Part shown: positions 8,448-13,035 of the stretch, one piece after another
How the letters are laid out: each line of letters opens with the position of its first letter
Numbering within the stretch: the first letter of the stretch is position 1
Source: Clostridiales bacterium
GTDB taxonomy: Bacteria > Bacillota > Clostridia > Oscillospirales > Acutalibacteraceae
Direction: 5' to 3'
Assembly: GCA_019417145.1 (NCBI GenBank)
Contig: DXVY01000029.1
Coordinates: 1 to 13,035, forward strand
Length of the DNA stretch: 13,035 bases
Program-made: the position numbers and the translations under genes
The notes under the pieces: generated by a model
Database searches by the model: none
Told to the model about the DNA's origin: nothing
What the model saw: the letters and a program-made list of their open reading frames with translations, nothing else

Positions 8448-8712
8448 TGGTCCAGACCCCTTCCTCATCGGGCTTGTAGGCAATCTTCACATAGGAAGAC
8501 ACGCTGGGGGCGCCGGCCCGGATGCAGATGAGCTGGCACTCCTTGACGATCTCCATGAGCTGGTCGTAATCGCCCTCTACCGTGGTTTCAAAGGGTCCTA
8601 CAAAGGTGTTCAGTCCGGTGGATTTGATGTAGGCAATGACCTCGTCCACAATCCGGATGACCTCTTCGCCCTCTACCTTGGGCAGAACCTGGATGGCAAT
8701 GCTTGCGTTCAT
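8416..8712 (-). CDS. MTH1187/YqgV-type thiamine-binding protein
   Basis: This small soluble protein of 98 aa starts MNASIAIQVLPK and contains TGLNTFVGPFETTVEG and SSYVKIAYKP. These fit the thiamine-binding MTH1187/YkoF-like ferredoxin-fold family (PF01910). Such proteins bind thiamine or related pyrimidines, and YkoF holds two copies of the fold; their role in transport is not settled. The ATG at 8712 follows a perfect AGGAGG (8721-8726) by 8 nt. The reading frame stays open upstream to 8820, but that part is the leader and its terminator, so the longer start is rejected. It is the first gene behind the TPP riboswitch and overlaps the permease gene, which supports a job in thiamine or HMP handling. 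Confidence 0.9.
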   Translation of the reverse strand: MNASIAIQVLPKVEGEEVIRIVDEVIAYIKSTGLNTFVGPFETTVEGDYDQLMEIVKECQLICIRAGAPSVSSYVKIAYKPDEEGVWTIEKKVKKHHE

Positions 8713-8750
8713 AATCGTTTCCTCCTGATATTTTTTTGCAAATCTAAACC

Positions 8751-8784
8751 AAAATAAAAAAGCCCGCTGAAATTTCAGCGGGAG
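8751..8784 (-). terminator. Riboswitch-controlled intrinsic terminator
   Basis: A perfect 20-nt palindrome, CCCGCTGAAATTTCAGCGGG (8763-8782), is followed on the minus strand by C, TTTTTT, A and TTTT. It sits about 25 nt upstream of the ribosome binding site of the first thiamine gene, inside the leader. That placement makes it an attenuator, not a gene-end terminator. Its 5' arm CTCCCGCTG (plus 8776-8784) can instead pair with the 3' end of the TPP aptamer. Confidence 0.9.
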
Positions 8785-8916
8785 CAAACAGCGCCGGGCC
8801 CTGAAAAGCGGCCGGCACACGTCATAGATTTTTGTTTAGCCTCGCCTGTTGATCCGACAGACGCCTGAAAACGGCGCCCGGCGGCGCGAAAGCCTTGCAA
8901 AAACTTACGCTAAGCG
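8785..8916 (-). promoter_or_regulatory. Long leader between TPP aptamer and attenuator
   Basis: About 130 nt of transcribed leader lies between the aptamer and the terminator. It holds no convincing gene, although one frame is open across its first part. By eye it folds into further hairpins. GCGCC-GCCG-GGCGC lies near 8874-8887. Near 8790-8820 GTGCCGG can pair with CCGGCGC around a loop containing TTTTCAG. These would bring the aptamer 3' end and the terminator arm closer together. Their role is inference. Confidence 0.5.
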
Positions 8917-9002
8917 CATAACTCCCTACGCTGGTACTAACCAGATCAGGTTAAGGGTCGAAAGCGTCTGCTTTCCTCTCAGCCCATGGCTCCCCTGTTT
9001 TG
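8917..9002 (-). ncRNA. TPP riboswitch aptamer (THI element)
   Basis: On the minus strand the conserved blocks appear in order: AGGGGAGCC, GGCTGAGAGG, GACCCTTAACCTGATCTGG, TACCAGCGTAGGGAG. Visible helices are P1 CAAAAC/GTTATG (one A-A mismatch), P2 AGGG/CCCT, P3 AGCC/GGCT, an optional side hairpin GAAAGC/GCTTTC and P5 CTGGT/ACCAG. Thiamine pyrophosphate binding stabilises P1 and normally lowers expression of biosynthesis or transport genes. It begins about 12 nt after the predicted transcription start and controls the four-gene uptake operon. The match to the THI box is close enough to be near certain. Confidence 0.97.
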
Positions 9003-9020
9003 ATTTATTTTGCAGCCCCT

Positions 9021-9049
9021 AGTATAGCACACAACGCGAAGCTTGTCAA
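9021..9049 (-). promoter_or_regulatory. Sigma-A promoter of the thiamine uptake operon
   Basis: On the minus strand TTGACA (9044-9049) and TATACT (9021-9026) are separated by exactly 17 bp. An A/T-rich tract just upstream (about 9050-9064) could be an UP element. The transcription start should be near 9013-9015, just ahead of the riboswitch. This is an almost perfect housekeeping promoter, consistent with control at the RNA level. Confidence 0.88.
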
Positions 9050-9075
9050 ATCACAGAAAAAATATTGCGGCCGCC

Positions 9076-9104
9076 TTGACGGACAGAGGTCGGACAGTTA
9101 TCAT
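9076..9104 (+). promoter_or_regulatory. Divergent sigma-A-type promoter with GGACAG direct repeat
   Basis: TTGACG (9076-9081) and TATCAT (9099-9104) are separated by 17 bp, each one base from consensus. GGACAG occurs at 9081-9086 and 9092-9097, one helical turn (11 bp) apart, between the two boxes; this is a possible operator. It faces away from the thiamine promoter and would transcribe the YgbA remnant and the membrane protein gene at 9486. Confidence 0.6.
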
Positions 9105-9153
9105 AAAAGCATACGAAATAATAGGGAGGCGCACCGGAAGCGCGAGCCAACCC

Positions 9154-9467
9154 ATGGCTAAAGGCAGAAACGGGAAAACAAACCGTTTTCCTGATAATCC
9201 GCCTGTACTGGAAGGGCAAGCACGGCGGTCGGCCCCTCTGCCCCGCCTGTGCCGAGCTGGACGCCTGCGCCGCTTAGCGGATGGATTGCCGCCCGCGAAC
9301 GGAACATACGGCCGTTTTGCTCCAACTACAAAATCCACTGTTACAAACCGGAGCTGCGGGAAAGGATCCGGCAGGTCATGCGTTGCGCCGTCCTCCGGAT
9401 GCCCCTTCATCACCCCGTGATGGCCGTCCGGCGTATGCCGGAGGGCCGGCAAATGCCAAACGCATAA
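9154..9467 (+). pseudogene. Decayed YgbA-family gene (nitrous oxide-stimulated promoter family)
   Basis: Read across three frames this stretch spells a YgbA-type protein (PF11756). MAKGRNGK (9154-9177) is followed by a one-base shift at the AAAA run 9175-9178, then QTVFLIIRLYWKGKHG and LCPACAELDACAA, a TAG stop at 9275-9277, and RMDCRP. A second shift near 9290-9300 leads to NIRPFCSNYKIHCYKPELRE and RIRQVMRCAVLRMPLHHP, ending at TAA 9465-9467. The family signature is a Cys-rich region, then IHCYKPE.RE.I..VMR.. and a conserved HP. Besides the frame breaks, expected Cys residues are Trp (RLYW) and Tyr (SNYK). Two shifts, a stop and lost cysteines point to true decay, not sequencing error. No good ribosome site precedes 9154. 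YgbA function is poorly known; E. coli ygbA is under nitric-oxide control (family knowledge). Confidence 0.75.
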
Positions 9468-9485
9468 AGATAAGGAGGATCCCCT

Positions 9486-10514
9486 ATGTCGCAGATCACC
9501 TTCCCATCCGATCAGGAGCTGTTCCAGGGTCTTCGGCCCGACGGCTCGCCGGAACCGGGCCATTCCCCCACCCTGGCCGCCGTCTATGAAGACGAGATGA
9601 CCGCCTATCTGTCCAAAAATCTCCCCGATTCGGTACACGCTTCGGCCTATTCCGCCCATGAAGCCAGGGAGAGCATCCACCGCCAGGAGGTGCAGGTGCT
9701 GATCGATCTGTGGGCCAGGCTGGATGAGGCCATAGAAAACCATACCAAGTCCCATTCCATCGGCCGCTTTCCCGAGGCCGAATATAAGGCCTTTACCGCT
9801 AAGGACAAAAGCGGCAACAAGTCCACCTATTCTATGCGGTATTTCGTCCAGCTGGGCAACGGGGTCAGCCGCCTGCGGGATGGCAGTTGCCCCGGCCCCT
9901 TAGGCCTTTATATGAACCGGGCCGCCCAGAAATTCCTACAGCTAAAGGCGGACAAAGCCCGGCGGAACAAGCTGGCCTTTGGGTTTATCCTGGCCCTTGT
10001 CCAGCTGGCGGCCGCCCTGACCGTCATCTTCACCGGCTTTACCTTCCAGACCGGCACGGGCTCTCCCTTACAAATCCTGCAATCGGCGGGCTTGGCCTTC
10101 TTTTTGCTGCTGGGCCTGATCTATCCCGCCGCCGCCCGGCTGCATCCTAAGGGCACCCTGGCCCGGCTGGTTCTTCACCCCTTGGCCCTGATCGTGCTGG
10201 TCTTCATGGGTTGGGCCACCCTGGCCGGCCTGCCTATCCAGGAAATCTGGCTGCTTTGGATCTGCAGAGGCGGCTTTCTGCTCTTTCAGCTCATCCAATG
10301 CCTGGCCGCCCTTCGGTCGCTGACCAAGGCACGGCCGGATCCGCAGGTCTTCGCCAAGGCCTTTGGCCCCCATATCCAGGAGACCTATCGGTATATCCGG
10401 CTGCGGCAGCTCTGGTGGCAGTCCCTGGATCAGCCGGGAGCCCCGCCCAGCAGCCTGACCAAGCTGCAAAAGATGTTTCAGACCTTCCTGCGTCTGTATC
10501 AAAAGAGCAAATAA
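9486..10514 (+). CDS. Unrecognised four-helix membrane protein
   Basis: I do not recognise this 342-aa protein. Residues 1-160 are soluble and polar, with helical stretches (about 30-90) and no signal peptide. Four hydrophobic helices follow at about 163-187, 197-218, 226-247 and 252-277, then a 65-residue basic tail that looks helical. Both ends are therefore likely on the same side, probably cytoplasmic. A loosely conserved-looking segment is STYSMRYFVQLGNGVSRL (113-130). No catalytic motif is evident. The ATG follows AAGGAGG (9472-9478) by 7 nt, the best ribosome site on this strand, and base composition matches its neighbours, so the gene is real. It lies behind the YgbA remnant, probably on one transcript, and ends at its own terminator. 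Confidence 0.88.
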   Translation: MSQITFPSDQELFQGLRPDGSPEPGHSPTLAAVYEDEMTAYLSKNLPDSVHASAYSAHEARESIHRQEVQVLIDLWARLDEAIENHTKSHSIGRFPEAEYKAFTAKDKSGNKSTYSMRYFVQLGNGVSRLRDGSCPGPLGLYMNRAAQKFLQLKADKARRNKLAFGFILALVQLAAALTVIFTGFTFQTGTGSPLQILQSAGLAFFLLLGLIYPAAARLHPKGTLARLVLHPLALIVLVFMGWATLAGLPIQEIWLLWICRGGFLLFQLIQCLAALRSLTKARPDPQVFAKAFGPHIQETYRYIRLRQLWWQSLDQPGAPPSSLTKLQKMFQTFLRLYQKSK

Positions 10515-10518
10515 CCGG

Positions 10519-10559
10519 AATCCCCCGCACGCCTACAAAGGCTGTGCGGGGGATTTTTT
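10519..10559 (+). terminator. Rho-independent terminator after the membrane protein gene
   Basis: The stem AATCCCCCGCAC (10519-10530) plus GCC pairs with GGC, one bulged T, then GTGCGGGGGATT, with a TACAAA loop. It is followed by a T run to 10559. It begins 5 nt after the stop codon. Confidence 0.92.
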
Positions 10560-10577
10560 GCCTGCTTGGCGACATAT

Positions 10578-10600
10578 AAAAAGGGATGGCCGTCCCTTTT
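10578..10600 (-). terminator. Terminator behind the TPR-like remnant
   Basis: On the minus strand AAAAGGGA, a six-base loop CGGCCA, then TCCCTTTTT form an 8-bp stem running into a T tract. It lies about 38 nt past the stop of the minus-strand remnant at 10638. A surviving terminator supports the view that a gene once ended here. The stem is A/T-rich on its outer side and could also act on the plus strand. Confidence 0.5.
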
Positions 10601-10637
10601 GGGCTTACGATACTCCCTTTTCAAAAGGCGGCGCACC

Positions 10638-10946
10638 CTATTCCATCCTGTTTCGGATTACATCCTCCCGGATCCGTTCTTTCAACCGTTGGAAAAATTT
10701 TCCTTCCCGCAGGGCTGTGGGCGCCTCCTCCAGCGGCAGATCCATCTTCACGCCCTGGCGCATGTAGGCCAGGGCCTTTTCGGGATTTAAAGCCCTCCTG
10801 GCCGCGCTCAAAATCATCACCGCGTCGGGGGCGTTGCAGGCCGCCGCCTTTTCCGGCCAGACCCGGGCCTCCCCGTAGTTTTACGCATCCATATAGATGG
10901 CGGATAGACAGAGCATGGATTTGGCGTCCCGGCTTTTCCATCTGAA
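10638..10946 (-). pseudogene. TPR-like gene remnant with one in-frame stop
   Basis: One minus-strand frame reads as protein throughout except for a TAA at 10881-10883. It runs FRWKSRDAKSMLCLSAIYMD-A, stop, NYGEARVWPEKAAACNAPDA, then AVMILSAARRALNPEKALAY and KMDLPLEEAPTALREGKFF, ending at TAG 10638. The pattern LS..Y..A-x-NY.EA.....KA fits a tetratricopeptide repeat, and the stop falls where repeats usually have Gly. The NPEKAL...G...L segment resembles the last helices of TPR proteins. The downstream 60-aa part could begin at GTG 10820, but it has no ribosome site. The upstream end is lost, since the frame runs back to the stop codon of the exporter gene. A broken gene is the best reading; the TPR label is tentative. 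Confidence 0.45.
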
Positions 10947-10958
10947 TTTTTTGCGGGT

Positions 10959-10988
10959 GCAGGAGGCTTTTTGAAAAAAGCCTCCTGC
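10959..10988. repeat. 14-bp perfect inverted repeat after the ABC exporter gene
   Basis: GCAGGAGGCTTTTT (10959-10972) and AAAAAGCCTCCTGC (10975-10988) are perfect complements with only a 2-nt loop. The hairpin starts 9 nt past the exporter stop codon. Neither strand has a T run after the full stem, so it is not a standard terminator. It may mark the mRNA 3' end, or a shorter fold ending in the internal T6 of the minus strand may terminate. Confidence 0.6.
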
Positions 10989-10997
10989 CTTCCCACC

Positions 10998-12803
10998 CTA
11001 CTGAATGGACACGGCGGGCGCGACGTCCATAGACAGCTCCCGATCCTGGGCCGTGCATAATTCATAATACCGGCCCCGCATGGCCATGAGTTCTTCATGG
11101 GTTCCCTGCTCCACGATCCGGCCGCCGTCGATAAACATGATCCGGTCACAGCTCTGGATGGTGGACAGGCGGTGGGCGATGATAAAGCTGGTGCGTCCCT
11201 TGAGCAGCTCCTGGATGCCCTGCTGCAACAGCTGCTCGGTGCGTGCGTCGATAGAAGAGGTGGCCTCGTCCAGCACCAGGATCTTGGGATCGGCCACCAG
11301 GGTCCTGGCAAAGGAAATCAACTGCTTTTGCCCCTGGGAGAGACGGCCGCCCCGCTCGTTGACCTGGGTCTCGTATCCCTTTTCCATCCCCACGATGAAG
11401 TCATGGGCCTGCACCCGGCGGGCGGCCTCCTCCATCTCCTCCCTGGTGGCGTCCAGACGGCCGTACCGGATATTATCGGCTATGGTACCGGAGAAAATAA
11501 AGGAATCCTGAAGCATGATACCCATCTGGCTCCGCAGGGATTTTAAGGTCACCTCGGACACGCTGTGCCCGTCGATGAGCACCTGGCCTTCGGTGATATT
11601 ATAAAAGCGGCTGACCAAATTCACTATGGTGGATTTGCCCGCGCCCGTGGGGCCTACCAGAGCCACCGACTGTCCCGGCTCCACCGTAAAGCTCACGTCG
11701 TTCAAAACCCGGATGCCCGGCTCATATTCAAAGGACACATTCTTAAACTCCACCCGGCCGGATATGGGCGGAAGCTGGTAGGCGTTTTCCGCATCCCTTA
11801 TCTCCACCGGCTCGTCGATGGTCTGGAAGATACGTTCCAGGTAGGCCACCGTATTGATCAGGTTATTGTAAAGGGCGGCCAGGGTGGTAATGGGCTGCCA
11901 GAAGCGGGAGGCGTAGGTGCCCATAGCCAGGATCACGCCCACCGACGCGGGGGGATAGAACCAGGCGATGCCCGCCATATACATAAAGGCCAGCACCCAC
12001 TGGGATATGTTTTCCACCGACAGGCCCACCAGGTTGGACACATAGATGGCCTTCATCCAGAACACGTTGGTCAGCTTATTCAGCCGGTCGTAGATTTTGC
12101 TGTTTTCCTTCTGCCTGTTAAACCCTTTGGTCACCTTGACGCCCTCGATATTCTCACAGGTGTAGGCCGACAGGTTGGAGGTCTTGTTGTTCACCTGCTG
12201 CCAGGCTTTGCGCTGGGCCGGCTTGATGGCGAAGATGATGGCCGCCAGCACCGGCAGGCCGGCCACGATGACCAGGGCCAGTTTAGCGTCGGTCATGAAC
12301 ATAAAAATGGCGATGAACACAAGGTTTAAAAGCTCGATAAATATATTGATGATGCCGTTGGACAGCATATCCGACACCTTGTTGACATACTGCACCACCC
12401 GCACCAGGATCTTGCCCTGGGGGCGGGAATCATAGTAGGAAAAGGGAAGCTCCTGCAAATGCTTAAAAAGGTCGTCCCGGATGTCGTAGACGATATCCTG
12501 TCCCACCCGGGCCATGATGAAGCCTCGGGCGGTCTGCAACAGGATACTGATCAGGATCGACCCGGTGAGCAGACCGGCATACTGGAACAGCAGCGCCAAA
12601 TCCTTGTTGGGCATGGCCACGTCGATGGCCGCCTGGATGAATTTAGGGCCGGTGAGGGCCACGATAGAGGCGGCGACCGACAGCAGCAGGGCGATGATCA
12701 TTTTCCATTTATACCGCGCCACATACACAAAGCTCCGCTTTAGGTGGGAGAAGTCGAATGGGGTTTCCAGGGATTCGTCCACGTCATATTTATTGCGCGC
12801 CAT
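10998..12803 (-). CDS. ABC exporter half-transporter, second subunit of a BmrC/BmrD-type heterodimer
   Basis: This 601-aa protein has an N-terminal six-helix exporter domain (about 35-315) fused to an ATPase domain. Visible are A-loop Tyr360, Walker A GPTGAGKST (384-392), Q-loop Gln432, signature LSQGQ (488-492), Walker B ILVLDE with catalytic Glu513, D-loop SSID and switch His544. In heterodimeric exporters (BmrCD, TM287/288) the subunit keeping the catalytic Glu carries an altered signature such as LSQGQ, and its partner lacks the Glu; this protein matches the catalytic subunit. Its ATG shares one base with the upstream stop (TAATG) and follows AAGGGGGGAG (12811-12820) by 7 nt. It is likely a multidrug or lipid-like exporter; substrate unknown. 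Confidence 0.95.
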   Translation of the reverse strand: MARNKYDVDESLETPFDFSHLKRSFVYVARYKWKMIIALLLSVAASIVALTGPKFIQAAIDVAMPNKDLALLFQYAGLLTGSILISILLQTARGFIMARVGQDIVYDIRDDLFKHLQELPFSYYDSRPQGKILVRVVQYVNKVSDMLSNGIINIFIELLNLVFIAIFMFMTDAKLALVIVAGLPVLAAIIFAIKPAQRKAWQQVNNKTSNLSAYTCENIEGVKVTKGFNRQKENSKIYDRLNKLTNVFWMKAIYVSNLVGLSVENISQWVLAFMYMAGIAWFYPPASVGVILAMGTYASRFWQPITTLAALYNNLINTVAYLERIFQTIDEPVEIRDAENAYQLPPISGRVEFKNVSFEYEPGIRVLNDVSFTVEPGQSVALVGPTGAGKSTIVNLVSRFYNITEGQVLIDGHSVSEVTLKSLRSQMGIMLQDSFIFSGTIADNIRYGRLDATREEMEEAARRVQAHDFIVGMEKGYETQVNERGGRLSQGQKQLISFARTLVADPKILVLDEATSSIDARTEQLLQQGIQELLKGRTSFIIAHRLSTIQSCDRIMFIDGGRIVEQGTHEELMAMRGRYYELCTAQDRELSMDVAPAVSIQ

Positions 12804-13035
12804 TACCGTTCTCCCCCCTTCCCGCCGGCCATGGCAGGCTGCCTTTGTTCCTCGTCCAGCCGCCGCTGCTTCCGCAACCGCTTTTTGGGCGGCTGGCCCT
12901 GGGCGGCCCGGACCGCCTTTTTCCGCTCATAGGCCGCCACCGCCTCCGGATCCAGCTCCGGTAGATCCGGCACATGCTGCAATTCGCAGATTTCACGGTA
13001 ATAGCCAGGCCTAGCGACCAGCTCGGCGTGGGTGC
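12803..13035 (-). CDS. ABC exporter, first subunit of the heterodimer (C-terminal end only)
   Basis: Only the last 76 complete codons are in the window. They open with THAELVARPGYYREICELQ, the usual tail of an ABC exporter ATPase domain just after the switch-histidine region. A charged extension of about 55 residues follows, rich in Lys, Arg, Gln and Pro, which is longer than usual in such proteins. The stop TAA at 12803-12805 overlaps the ATG of the next gene by one base, so both subunits are probably made in step. All ATP-site motifs lie outside the window, so the predicted degenerate catalytic site cannot be checked here. Confidence 0.88.
   Translation of the reverse strand, partial: THAELVARPGYYREICELQHVPDLPELDPEAVAAYERKKAVRAAQGQPPKKRLRKQRRLDEEQRQPAMAGGKGGER

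Noticed and set aside
8713..8820. N-terminal extension of the thiamine-binding protein up to 8820
   Set aside because: It would translate the attenuator hairpin and its T tract. The ATG at 8712 has a perfect AGGAGG 8 nt upstream and gives the family N-terminus.
9043..9420. Plus-strand 125-codon open frame
   Set aside because: It starts before the predicted promoter and contains only the first YgbA residues (MAKGRNGK); the rest is out of frame with the recognisable blocks.
9051..9755. Minus-strand open frame of 234 codons across the divergent promoters and the membrane-protein start
   Set aside because: It overlaps the better supported plus-strand gene, runs antisense through the YgbA remnant and has no family-like sequence.
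10621..11058. Minus-strand 145-codon frame across the exporter end and the remnant
   Set aside because: Gly/Arg-rich shadow frame that overlaps the exporter C-terminus; the protein-like signal is in a different frame.
1..13035. CRISPR array, insertion sequence or tRNA genes
   Set aside because: No spaced direct repeats, transposase-like frames with terminal repeats, or tRNA-like cloverleaf sequences were seen on reading the window.

Overview
The window reads as chromosomal DNA of a GC-rich Gram-positive anaerobe, most likely a gut-type member of the Clostridia (Oscillospiraceae-like). The evidence is strong AGGAGG-type ribosome binding sites, a lipoprotein signal with a LSAC lipobox, a TPP riboswitch that works by transcription termination, Rho-independent terminators after most genes, and BmrC/BmrD-type paired ABC exporters. 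The genus is inference.

Layout. (1) 2-3091, plus strand: a 5'-truncated FtsX/MacB-type ABC permease with a very long heptad-repeat coiled coil between its membrane parts, closed by a terminator. (2) 3141-5748, plus: an AT-rich promoter region with roughly 10-bp phased TTTA-type repeats, then a CtpE-like P-type cation ATPase. (3) 5796-5832: a strong hairpin between convergent genes. (4) 5860-9049, minus: a thiamine-precursor (HMP-type) uptake operon. In transcription order it holds a consensus promoter, a TPP riboswitch, a roughly 200-nt leader ending in a terminator, a 98-aa MTH1187/YqgV-type thiamine-binding protein, a ThiX-like permease, a ThiY-like binding lipoprotein and a ThiZ-like ATPase. 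(5) 9076-10559, plus: a divergent promoter, the decayed remains of a YgbA-family gene, an unrecognised four-helix membrane protein, and a terminator. (6) 10578-10946, minus: the remains of a TPR-like gene interrupted by one stop codon, with a terminator behind it. (7) 10959-13035, minus: a palindromic hairpin and two translationally coupled ABC exporter subunits, the upstream one running off the window.

How the parts work together. The best-resolved system is the thiamine operon: the leader can be folded by eye into a ligand-controlled switch in which the 3' part of the aptamer pairs either within the aptamer or with the 5' arm of the terminator. The two exporter subunits form a classical asymmetric heterodimer. 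The FtsX-type permease and the P-type ATPase are separate units. I do not see a CRISPR array, insertion sequence, tRNA or rRNA. I found no clear case for a wholly new multi-gene system. The least explained items are the 342-aa membrane protein with its promoter repeats, the FtsX coiled-coil stalk and the two gene remnants.
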